Source: Astropecten irregularis
Lineage: Eukaryota > Echinodermata > Asteroidea > Paxillosida > Astropectinidae
Assembly: GCA_963971285.1 (NCBI GenBank)
Contig: OZ020254.1
Coordinates: 9,920,001-9,984,000, forward strand
Reading direction: 5' to 3'
DNA length: 64,000 bases
Part shown: positions 46,545 to 56,912 of the stretch, one piece after another
Layout of the letters: every line of letters starts with the position of its first letter
Numbering within the stretch: the stretch's first letter is position 1
Program-made: the position numbers and the translations under genes
The notes under the pieces: model-generated
The model's input: the letters and a program-made list of their open reading frames with translations, nothing else
What the model was told of the DNA's origin: nothing
The model's database searches: none

Positions 46545-47756
46545 CAAAAAATCGGGTTGGATTGCAATAATTTGCAACGCTGTCCACGAACGATCGAGTT
46601 GTGTAGATGACAGGACCAGTTTTCCTTGTAGTAGTCACCTGATGATCTCGAGACAGAGGATTTCCTGTAATGCACGTGCTGTTGTTGTTGACTTCCGAGG
46701 TAAAGACTAGCGGGCTACTCATTTAAATTTTGAGCTCGATATTTGTGATTCATAACGCTTCATCTCATTGGTCAATGTCCCCGTTACATTCGTTATGAAT
46801 TAAACACTTATTTTGGAATAAATAATACAAAATAGTGTTGTATGCTTACTAAACATAATTTTCTTATAGAAAAACATCACTATTTTATGAATTTAAATAA
46901 TGATTATGTACATAGAGATCAAATAAACGTAACTAATGTCAGATTTTGTGAAAGGCAAATTGACCAATAGCAGTGGAGATAGAGAATGACCTTTGGAATA
47001 AATAGTGTTGTTAAGCGTACACATAAATATTTCTGGCAGACTCGACTGCAGTTTGAGTTGCACGGTGGATAATGCTCGGTTGACATTCGTTCGCAAATTG
47101 TTATGCTGTAAAACTGTCTGCCCTTCGTAGTTTTGTCTTCATTTGAAGGTAAAACGTGTGTAGTAATATAGGCCCTAACAGATGATTAGGCCTATCAGTA
47201 TCATGGTGCAAGTTGCGGAAAATCCAAGTTGCATTTCACTGCAGGCAAATACAAAACCAATAACGTTAGGGGTAGGCCAAGAAAATAGTGTGCTTCAAGT
47301 CCACAAGGGTTATTTTCAGGCAGTGGCTTTTACAGTAAACTCAACTAATTATGTTGACCAGTTGTGATTTCCTCTATTAATTAGCAATTTGTGGAAAAAG
47401 GGCAGGCTTTGATTTTTGAGGGATGGGACACTAACCATGCTAACCCCGTTTGCCAAAAAAATTAAGTCTTTAAAACGTTACTAACGTCGTTAGTCTAACG
47501 TTAGACTAGGGCCTGGTGAATTAATAATAATATAATTTGTACCACTTCTGTCCGCGCGCGCCAGTCAGTTTACCTTGTGTTTATTTGATGATAAGACTTT
47601 TTTTTTTATTAAACTCATTTGCTGTAGCCTAGGTGACATGGAGACAGAGTTACAACAAGTGTGACTGACGTGCTGCACAGCTAAGAACATTCAAAAATTG
47701 TTATGAAGATTTGCTTGCGTGAATGAAACCCAAGAACGGAGGAACAACTCGCCAAA
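46545..47756. promoter_or_regulatory. Divergent intergenic region between the small minus-strand gene and MAP9
   Basis: About 1.2 kb separates the two start codons. Both genes' 5' UTRs and promoters must lie here or in upstream non-coding exons. A possible non-coding MAP9 exon donor (GAAG/GTAAAA) is at about 47150. No TATA box is convincing. Confidence 0.45.
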
Positions 47757-50700
47757 ATGCCCACAATAAACAAAGGTAAAAACAAAATGGTGCAGGTCCA
47801 AATCCTACTCAGTCTGATATCAACTCCGTTCAAAGTCAATTCGGTACGACCCAAGTCCACTCAGTCCCTAGTTCATTCATTTGTTGTTGTCCTCTTGTCA
47901 TTTAGGCCTTTGATAAAGATCCAAGCAGGATCGAAACATGTCAGGCCCTCCTAACTCCAAGCATACAAAAATTACCTTACAATGTTTTGTGTTTTTGTTT
48001 TCAGACGATCCGCAGTACAAACCTAGAAACTTTGAGGAGGAGCTGAGGCATACCTTGAAGGATAGGAAGAGACGAGGCCTGACCACTGCAATGAGTGACA
48101 CAGCAGAAGGGAGTGACAGTGAAGATGGCTTGAATGCCTCAGCTGGTGGGGACGGTGAGTAACTGACTTTTGTAACTTGTTTTGTTCCGATAGAATTATC
48201 TTTGCAAGTAATAATCAGCCAAAATAATGACATGAAATATATCAAATGCTTGTTGGGCCTGACATGTTTTGATCCTAGCAGGATCTTCATCGATGCCATC
48301 ATCTCCAACCATCTTTGGATGGTTTTGATGATCTGGAAGGCGTGATCCACCACTCCAGTCAATTATGCCCGTTTCAAACGTCGAACTTTTGCCGTGTCTA
48401 ATTCAAATATTAGACCAAGATTTGAATTAGACGCAGCAGAAATTTGACGTTTGAAGTAATTGCGGGCTTTCTGTTGAAAGTGTCTAATTCAATGAAATTT
48501 CCCAATTGAAGTACCATTTTAAACTGCGCATACTCGCTCTCGATATGGTTGCAAAAGAGAGCACCGCCTTCTCGCAATAAGAATATATCGCAATATGTCA
48601 AAATTTGCATCATGGTTAACAGAAAATTGCCATTTGAAGCAACTGCCAAATTTCTGCCGCTTTTATGTCAATTGCAATGTATTGAATTAGACACGGCAGA
48701 AGCTCGACATTTGAAGCGGCCACAAAAGGCAGAAGCCTTATTTTTTTAAACTATGCATTAAAATTCTTTGTTTCTTGATTTACAGATCTGTTGTCGCAAT
48801 TTACTTCATCGGGTAAAGGGTCTTCAACGCGAGGAGCTTCAAAGCCATGGGCTCCACCATTGGCTAGTCCTCGTCAGCCGTCATCAAAGAAATCCTCACC
48901 ATCCCCATCACCTCGTGGCTTTCCTTCCCCCAGTGGTCTGCCATCCCCAAGGGCCCTTCCCTCACCCATACCACGTCCGAGGACCAAGTCCATCGACAAG
49001 TCGGAGGATACTCACAAAAGGAGGCTGTCAACATCTCCAAACAGGCAGCAGGAAAATGGGGAGAGCCTATTGATGCCAAAGCCACGCTCTCGCAAAAACA
49101 CAGACAGCTCGATTGACTCTCCTGGCAGGAATCCACCGACGCCAAAACCAAGAGAGTCTCCCAGATCTGGGCTGGCTCCCTTGAAGACAACACCCAGAAA
49201 GAAAGGGTCTGAGGAAGCCGATCCGTTTGGAAAGAAACAAGACCAGAAATTTGGTGAGAGACACAAGGCAAGGTCACCATCTATTGTAGATGATTTGTTG
49301 GGAGAGACTCCGAAATCCAGATCCCGCAGCAAATCACCTGAAGCGAAGGCACGGAACAGATCACCAGAGTCAAAACTGAGGTCAATCAATGCCAAAACTG
49401 AGGTTGAAGAATCACCAGTTGCTAAAAAAAGACTGAGTTCAAGAAGCGACTCATTCAGGGGGCGTGGCAAGTCCCCCGAAGGGAGAAAAGGCTCAATACT
49501 CGATGATCTGCTCGGGGATGGGGAGAAGACAAAATCACGCAGTGGTTCTCCTGAGCCTAAGGGGCGAAATAGATCTCCCTCAATCCTGGACGACCTGCTT
49601 GGTGGGAGTGGAAGCAAGAAGGCCAAAGAAGAAAAGAAGCGTTCCGAACCCGAATCCGTCCTTGATGATCTGCTTGGATTGACCAAGAAACCCAAATCAA
49701 GGAGTGGATCTCCCGAGCTGAAAACAAAGCCCAAGTCTAGGGGAAGCTCTCCAGAACGTGCTGGCCCATCGGGGAGAAAGAAGGGAATTCTTGACTCAGA
49801 TAGCGGTGATGATGATAAAAAATTTAGAAAAACAAACAGGAGAAAATCACCCTCACCTTCCAGAGGAAGCCCAGTAGGTGGTAGGAAGTCTCCCAGGAGG
49901 AAGGGTCTACTAGATTCCACAGATGAAGAAGACTCAAAACAACCTGTATCAAAACGCGGCAACAAATCTCGATCTCCCTCACCGAAAGAGTCAAAGCCCA
50001 GTGGAGGTAGAAAGTCCCCAACTCGAAAAGGCCTGCTGGATTCCACCGACGACGAGGCTGACATCAAATTGAAATCCAAGAGCAGATCCAGATCGCCCTC
50101 TCCAAAAGGAGCAAAAAAGACTGGTGTCCCACTTCCCAAATCTCGTACGAGTTCACCCAAGGTGTCCGCCAAGCCTGAGCCGAAGAAACAAGGCTTCAAA
50201 GTGGATGATTTCCTCAATTCAGGCTCGGCTGACAGTGAGGACTCCATCGAAGTAGTCAAATCCGGCAAGCCGTCACTGCTTGATGTCCTTGGTGATGAAC
50301 AGAAACCAAAGAGCAGGAAGAAGAAGAAGAAGAAAACGGCCAAGAAACTCCTGGAAGATAGTGATGATGACGATGATGATTCAGATGAAGATAATGTCTT
50401 CAGAAGGACCAAACCTTCAGAAAAGAACCCCCCAGTTATCACAGGCAGAAGACCTAAGGTAAGTTTCAGAAATACATCGCCGAAAGCTCATAAAACTTGA
50501 ATAACAAGACAAAGTTGATTATTTTTTAAATTCTAAAAGTTCTGTAATCAATTGTGGCCTCACATTGTGGCCTTAATTCGAGTGGGACCTTTCCGTGGCA
50601 AAAACACAACCACCGAAATAGAGGCACAGTGAAAACGACATTTGCTGAAGCATTCAGGATTTTGAAATGTTTGGTTATAATTTTACAGGAGGGCTATCAC

Positions 50701-53700
50701 AGTGCTGGTGAGGAGCATGAGGACAAGCAACAGAAAGGGTGAGTGTAAATTGTTGCAGATACATGAAAAATATGCACAAATATTCAGGGGCAGGAGTCTT
50801 GCTTAAATTTCATTTTTATGTGAATTTTGATTTTATGATGAATTATAAGGAAGTATGACTGCAATAGACACGTCAGATTTTAATAGCACATTAATTATTC
50901 CCCCCCCCCCCCTCCTCCCCAATTTTGGTTTAAATGTATACAGTGGAACGCCACTTTAACGGACACTGCTATACCAAACATTTGGCTATACCGAACATCA
51001 ACCTTGGCTCTCAATTTTCACGTACAATGTATAGGCCTGCTGAACATTTTTCACTATAACGAATGACCACTATAACGAACAATTTCTGTGTATTCCAGCA
51101 CGTTCGTAATAGTGGCATTCCACTGTATTATAAAAAAAAATATTGCCAGTGATATACACATCTTAAAAAATCTTGCCAGAAAATGTATTGCTTACAACTA
51201 TACATATTGTTTGTGGCAAATCACTCTGCAAAATATTCAAACTTGGAATTTCTTGTATATTTGGGTCAATTTCAGGACGAAGATAGCAAAGCCCATGCCC
51301 AAACGACCCACCTCCTCCGTGGGCAGCGGCATGGTCAGTAGGGACTCCCTCAACTCCAGCCTGAACAGCAGCATGAACGTAACAGACTCCTCCAGCATTC
51401 GACAGGCCATCTACGAGGAGTGGAGGGTGCAGAAGCAGCAGTTGGCCGAGAAACAAGCCAGGGAGAAAAGGAAGAAGGAGAAAGAGGAACTCAAGAAAAA
51501 AGAACAGGTGAAAAAAATTGAGAAAAAAAAGAGATGAATAAGTTAAGATCTTTGGTTCTTGTCCAAGTGTTCAAAATTGTATAGCAACAAGTCATTTGTC
51601 AACAGGTCTCCCCATCTCATTTAGTTGGAATCAAAGATTTAAGCTTGTGGAGTTTTGGGAAGCTTAATGACCGTATTTGAGAGTTATAATAATAACAGTA
51701 AAACTGTATAATCCTCAAATAACCACAAATGAAACTAAATTTTTAAGTCATTTAAATGTGAAAAATTGACTGGAGCGGGATTCTAACCGGCGACCTCCTG
51801 AATGCCGTACAGTCGCTCTACCAACTGAGCTATCCAGAGCTATGTTGGTGGTGTCCCTAATAGTCAATTATTACATAATTCAATTAGATAATTGACTATT
51901 AGGGACAACACCAACGTAGGGCTGAATAGCTCAGTTGGTAGAGTGCCTGTACGGTATTCAGGAGGTCGCCGCTCCAGTAATTTTTCCTTTGTTCACCTTT
52001 CAATGAGTAAAACTGTTTTGAATATTACCGTAGTTGCTTTCAAAGTACAACAGACAACAGATGGTAAAAATGGCTGCTGTTTTCGTTACTTTGTTGCCAA
52101 CACAATCATGTGTATATTGGTGTGAATAGATATCTCTTGTACAAAGACAAATCTCCTAAACTTAGCCTTATTTTTTTACTTCTCCAATGTCCAGGATGTT
52201 CTTGAAAAGCGAGCCGAATCTGCCGCTTCCTTTAATGCCTGGAAAGAGAGCAAGAAGCCTGTCCTGCAGAAAAAGGCCAAGGTGGAAGCCAAGAAGAAGC
52301 AGAAAGAAAAAGAAGCGCAAGAAGATAACATGATGAAAACTATTCATGCTAAGAAGGTGAGACCATCGCTACTGACTCTTTGTAAATATCTTTCCCTAAG
52401 TTCTACGTGGGTTCACCCTCTCCATCTTGAGGAATCCACTATCTTCATCCCAAAGAACCATCACCTCCAAACCAAAGGAAAGTGCCCTACCAACCCTGGG
52501 GTACCTTCCCTGCAAACCACGAGGAACCTAACCTCTCAACCCTGAAGATTCAGCTATTTCAGACCTGCCTTCCCAAACGGGGAGAGCATGCCCTCCAAAA
52601 TCCCAAAAGGATTCTGTCCTTTCAAATCAAGAGAACCCACCTTCTTGTACATACCGGTAGTAGTCATCTGCCCTCTCAAACCCAGCAAATCGGTTCTTCC
52701 AAACTCAGGCTGAAAACAAACAAATCAGAGATCTATTTCACCAAACTTATCATAACTTACTATCAATCGTAGGACTTATGATGCATTGTAGCCCTACCTA
52801 GCGGATACGATAGGTTATCCTACGTAACTCGAGTTATGATCCATCGTAGGGCTAGGACCCCAGGAGACACGCCCTTCCTAACTCAAGAGAACCGGCCCTT
52901 ATCCAGTCTCTCCGACTTCCTTCTAATTACAGGCATTTGAAATCTGGAAAGGCGACAAGGATGAAGTACTCAGAGAGCAGCACAGGAAGAAGAAGAGAAG
53001 TGAACTTGAGAAGACTCGGAGCTTGGAGGAAGACAAAGAAGAGAAAGCCAAGTCAGCACAGTCTGCATTCAAATCATGGTAAGTTTCAGACTTGGAGGAT
53101 GTGTGTATGGGATGCAGTCAGGTTTCTGTACATAATTCATTCATCTTTGCATTTTGAGGATAGCATTGCAGTATTCTCGTTTTCCTGTTTGTTTGCGAAG
53201 CAAAGCGAAGCCTATGTAGTAGTACCGTTCATCCTGTCCAGCCGGCCGTCTGTCCAGCCATCCGCGTGAAATGTTAACGTAACCCCAATTTATTTATTTT
53301 TTTTTGATGGGTGCGTTGTTCAAAATAATGTTGTTATTATTGTAAATGAGAAATGTTGAAGTTTTTTCTATTGTCTCAAAATGTTGAATTTCTTTTTTTG
53401 ATGGGTGTGTGTGTGTGTGATGGATGGGTGTTTGCTATCATATGTAAAGGAATAATAAATCATGTCTCAAGTGGCAGCATATGGTCAGAAGCCATGCTGG
53501 GCCAACTTCAAGCATAATTTCAGGAATTGGCTAGGAATTGTGGCTTCTGCGTGCATGCATACCTGTAACTAAGGGTTGTTGCTCATCAGGTTAGTGAAGA
53601 CTTTCTTAGGATGTAGAAGTTAAGTAGAGGAATGTCTTTCCTAGCACAGTCATTAAAATTGGAGCCGAATTGTAACACACAGGAAGAACGTGAAAGACGA

Positions 53701-53929
53701 CCACCTCATCAGAGAGCACAGGGAGAAAAAGAAGGCCGAAGAGGAGAAGAAACGAAAGGAGGCGGAGGCCCTGAGAGACAAGGAGCGGGCAAGTCTGGAC
53801 TCGTACGATGACTGGGAGAGGAAGATAGAACAGCGGAAGATGAGAGAGAAGAGGAGGTTGGCCCAAACTCAGCCGGTGTCAACGATGCCCTTCAGGCCCA
53901 GCGGGCACACCGTGCCTTTTAGAAGGTAG
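47757..53929 (+). CDS. MAP9: Microtubule-associated protein 9 homologue, eight coding exons
   Basis: Exons: 47757-47775, 48005-48154, 48786-50458, 50689-50738, 51276-51507, 52195-52356, 52933-53078, 53683-53929; all phases agree, giving 892 residues (human MAP9 about 647). Exon 2 begins with DDPQYKPRNFEEEL..., like the N-terminal F..EL motif of MAP9. Exon 3 (residues 57-614) is a basic, Ser/Pro/Arg-rich region with repeated acidic cores of the form (S/I)(I/V)LDDLLG alternating with KSRSGSPE-type blocks, ending in a Lys run and an Asp-rich run. From about 650 on, the MAP9 hallmark IRQAIYEEW..KK starts a long charged helix containing spaced A(S/F)..W units (SFNAWKESKK, AFEIWKGDKD, AFKSWKNVKD, SYDDWERKIE), as in the vertebrate microtubule-binding C-terminus. 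MAP9 binds spindle and axonemal microtubules. Exon 1 codes for only six residues, so its exact position is the least certain part. Confidence 0.88.
47904..47985 (+). ncRNA. Hammerhead-like ribozyme remnant with 3' flank
   Basis: In order: GGCCT (stem I), TTGATAA at the CTGATGA position, GATCC-AAGCA-GGATC (perfect stem II), GAAAC, then ATGTC and AGGCC (stem I partner). Layout fits the minimal hammerhead with very short helix III described for Penelope-like elements and animal retrozymes. The first core box departs from consensus, so activity is doubtful. It lies in MAP9 intron 1. Confidence 0.5.
48255..48300 (-). ncRNA. Hammerhead-like ribozyme remnant, inverted copy
   Basis: The minus strand reads CGATGA, then GATCC-TGCTA-GGATC (stem II), AAAAC, ATGTC, AGGCCC. 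It has the same order as 47904-47947 but a weaker core. It lies in MAP9 intron 2, so the two copies flank exon 2 in opposite orientation. Confidence 0.4.
48367..48722. repeat. Inverted-repeat element in MAP9 intron 2
   Basis: Left end CCGTTTCAAACGTCGAACTT, then GCCGTGTCTAATTCAA; the right end is the inverse (TTGAATTAGACACGGC, then AAGCTCGACATTTGAAGCGG). Terminal repeats are about 40 bp with several mismatches. A further inverted copy of the same motif lies inside at about 48420-48465. It is non-coding and ends 63 bp before exon 3. Confidence 0.75.
50941..51125. repeat. pogo/Tigger-like MITE in MAP9 intron 4
   Basis: 185 bp bounded by TA. Ends CAGTGGAACGCCACT and AGTGGCATTCCACTG are inverted repeats, and the interior has CACTATAACGAAC-type motifs characteristic of pogo/Tigger relatives. 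It starts next to a C-rich run (50900-50920). Confidence 0.75.
51717..52006. repeat. Head-to-head pair of tRNA-derived SINEs (palindrome)
   Basis: A minus-oriented copy (about 51717-51866) and a plus-oriented copy (about 51888-52006) meet at an AT-rich centre. Matching arms include TTGGTGGTGTCCCTAATAGT against ACTATTAGGGACAACACCAA. The A-box motif AGCTCAGTTGGTAGAG is present in both orientations. The family is the same as at 43.5 kb. Location is MAP9 intron 5. Confidence 0.8.
52728..52862. repeat. Palindromic repeat, family shared with 24.4 kb
   Basis: ATCAATCGTAGGACTTATGA on the left faces GATCCATCGTAGGGC on the right, with AACTTACTA and a GTAACTCGAGTTA palindrome inside. It lies in MAP9 intron 6, about 70 bp before exon 7. 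Confidence 0.6.
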
Positions 53930-54086
53930 CGGGTGTACGACGTGTCTTTGCATTGGATAAATGTACATGTACAAGCGAAGGCTGTTGGACATGCTGGTGT
54001 AGGCCTTGGTAGGGAGACATAGGTGTAACTTGGTTATGTTGGGTATGGAGTGGGAGGGGCTTAGATGGAGCTTTGCAGGAGGGGCT

Positions 54087-54435
54087 TTAAAGGTAATATC
54101 ATACTTTGGTTTTTGTCAAAGAAATACAGATTCATGGGCAAAAATATCAAGACAGATACAGTAACAGTCATCTGTCAAAATTGTAGTTCCATGCCGTGTC
54201 CACTTTTTGAGAAAACTACATTATTTCTTAAGTCTTTTCTCTTTTATTTTTGATCTTTAAAATATCAAAAATAATTTTGGTCACTGGTTTTACTCTTTTC
54301 TGGATAAATACAGCATTTCAGGCAGAAATTTAACAGTATGTTTCTACCATCACCATCTTTATACCCTCCAAGTTATAGGTAAATCTGTGAAAATGTCTCA
54401 TTCAGTATGCTACCAAAGTATGATACTACCTTTAA
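54087..54435 (+). repeat. TTAA-type MITE, copy 9
   Basis: TTAA at both ends with intact termini AGGTAATATCATACTTTGG and CCAAAGTATGATACTACCT. It begins 158 bp after the MAP9 stop, so it probably lies inside the MAP9 3' UTR. Confidence 0.82.
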
Positions 54436-55108
54436 TGCATTTTGAAAAACCTCTTGCTTATAAGGTAGTGTTTTCAAAGAAAAGCTGGTATTTGTGTGAA
54501 ATCTCAATTTTCTTGTTTGTCATGAGTAATAATTGTATATTTATTCATTGTATTACGTCTCTTGATCTGTCCGTTAATACCTGTTGCTGTTTGTGTGACT
54601 GAATTTTGGATTTTGCTTTTAGTTCCGCCATGTTTCCAGAGGCTTGCTTGTTGTTTTTTACAGTGTACATTATTTATACTTTACGAGCCACATAGTACTA
54701 GTAAAGCGAGCTTTATAACTGTATATATCTTTATTGGGGGCTTGTGTGCAATAACCAATATGAATGAAGAAAAAGTACCGAAGTTAAACTTTTAGAATCT
54801 TCACAAACCCCTTGCACCAGTACTTGAAGTACATTATACATTAACTTATTAGTTGGTCTGTTCAGTTTTGATGACAGTTCCCCTTGCTGTTTAGGTCCAG
54901 ACTCCAGAATTTGTTTTCATGTTGATGTTTTCCCCTATTTTATTTATAGAAAAGTGTGTAATTTAAATCAAATCTTAAACTTGAATATCTCAAAACTGCT
55001 TCATCTTGGTCTTTGTTTATTTTGTTTTTTTCATTTTCTAGACGAATCATAATGTGTGGTTGTGTGCAGGGTGTACAGGCTGCACTATGAACAAATTGTA
55101 CATAGGAA

Positions 55109-55114
55109 AATAAA
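55109..55114 (+). terminator. Possible MAP9 polyadenylation signal
   Basis: AATAAA 1.2 kb after the MAP9 stop; another lies at about 55754. Which one is used cannot be decided from sequence. Confidence 0.3.
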
Positions 55115-55210
55115 TGATATTTTTGAAGGGCTTATTACGTCCACTGCCTCTAAAAAGTTCAAAATTAGAGGTTCATTTTACAGAGTATTGGCTTATGTCA
55201 CAGAGATCTT

Positions 55211-55638
55211 TTAAAGGTACTATCTTACTTAGGTTAAGTTCATCGAACAACTGGCATATAATTTGATTTTCAGTGCAATGGGAGACTTTAGAGAACCGGT
55301 CTTCTAGTCAACAGCGCACACGCACGGACGCGCAAAACAACGCATGCATGCTCACAATTGCGTGCACTGTTGACCGGTTCTTCAAAGTCTCCCATTGATC
55401 ATTGGAAGCAGTAGATAGCAGCGAAAAACCGTTGCAATTGTTACGCAAAGTTTTGAGGTAATTGCTATTGTGAGGTTTTAATCTCGTAGATCAAAACTGT
55501 TTTGTATATTTTGTTTTACTCATTTTTGGAAAAATACAGCATTTCAGGCAGAATTTGTTTTTATCTTCATACCCTGTAAAAAGTTATACGTAAATTTGTG
55601 GACATGTCTGTTTTGGTTTCCTACCAAAGTATGATAGT
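55211..55638 (+). repeat. TTAA-type MITE, subfamily B copy with nested insertion
   Basis: Termini TTAAAGGTACTATCTTACT and CCAAAGTATGATAGTACCTG. The interior matches 42300-42672 except for an extra 122 bp at 55276-55397. Confidence 0.75.
55276..55397. repeat. Foldback element nested in a MITE
   Basis: It begins CAATGGGAGACTTTAGAGAA and ends TTCTTCAAAGTCTCCCATTG, terminal inverted repeats of about 25 bp with CCGGTC..GACCGG following inward. The homologous MITE at 42.3 kb lacks it. Confidence 0.75.
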
Positions 55639-55639
55639 A

Positions 55640-56912
55640 CCTGTAAAAGTTGTATTAAAAAATCCTCAGGTTTTACCAGTCTTGTACTTAAATTACATTA
55701 AAGTATTCAGATGAATTGTAGTACGCATATTGTGGTTTTGAATGAAATGGTCCAATAAAGTGTATTTGGAAAAGTAATTATGTCATTCCATGGGCATACA
55801 TGTACAACTTAGTACTGGTACTTTGGTAGGATGTCTTAAACATCTAGCCGCAGCCACATATCACACACAAGTCTATGGAAGCATCTGCAGTCAGTGGCTA
55901 GTGGCTTCCATATGTACTTGTATTAGTTTTAGCCACAGCCAGGAGTTTGGAACACAACTTGAGTAGCATTCTACTCAGGTTGAATGCAGCATTCTCCTGT
56001 TGTTGAACCAACAAAAGCAAACTGGAACTATAATTCAATATCAGTTCCTTCAAGAACCACACACAATCACGAAACACTGATATTTGTGTACTAATCTTTA
56101 TTTTCTTCCTATCACAAAACACAACCAGCGAAATATTTCATAAATACCAGGTTATTTGTCAGTGAAATTTTGAAAGGTACATTGTACCGATAAATATAAA
56201 TGTATAGAGAAGAAAACATTAATTATGGGGATTTCAATCAACAGCTAGCTCTGAAATATCAGGATGCATTGTGGAAGTTCATGGCAGAAAGAAAATGAAA
56301 CCTTTTTGAAAGTTACCCAACAGGCCTGCCTGCATCTTCACCCTTCTGTCATTGTGATGCAATTTGTCCTTTTTCCTGTTTAAGCTGGGCTCAATTTCAC
56401 GAAAGGCCAAGACAGATCTCAACATGCGTATCAATCTTAATTGCTAAGCAATATGTGATGTCACAATACTAGCTGCTATGGAAACATGAACAACTCATCT
56501 AAAAGATGAATCGCAAATCTTTGTGAATTCTACCACAGCGCTTAGTTCGCCTCTCTCATCACTCAGTTTAGAGGTTTTGTGTGTGTTTTGCTTTTGCTCT
56601 GGATGTTGTCCACCTTTATTCTGCTCCTCTCATCCATTTGTGTGTGTCTTAGCTCGTTCTTGTAGCCTTTGAGAAAGATTCAGCTAAATTCTTAATTTCT
56701 GAGCGATAATTCATAATATTACCTGATGAGTAACTTGATCAGTTGAAGCAGTTCATAACTTGTAACAATTTCCACTTTCAAAAAATTGCTCTTCATGGAA
56801 GTTTAAACATGGAATAGGATATCAGAGATTAGTGAGTACATGTAATTCAGTGGATTCATTATGAAGCCTTGCAAATCCTCATCCCATGTCAATATTAGGC
56901 GATGGTGGATGT
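55640..56912. other. Intergenic between MAP9 and SIRT5 3' ends
   Basis: The genes converge here. A segment at about 56393-56540 begins GGGCTCAATTTCACGAA and resembles the hairpin-type elements, but its right end is unclear. TTTATT at 56615-56620 reads AATAAA on the minus strand, about 290 bp after the SIRT5 stop, a candidate polyadenylation signal. Confidence 0.4.

Noticed and set aside
46501-46722. 73-codon frame beginning at the first ATG of the small gene's first exon
   Set aside because: It is out of register with the in-phase four-exon model and has no splice continuation; I treat it as a possible upstream ORF only.
49012-50442. 476-codon open frame antisense to MAP9 exon 3
   Set aside because: It mirrors the Ser/Arg/Asp-rich repeats of exon 3; biased composition keeps the opposite frame open. 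It has no independent motif or splice support.
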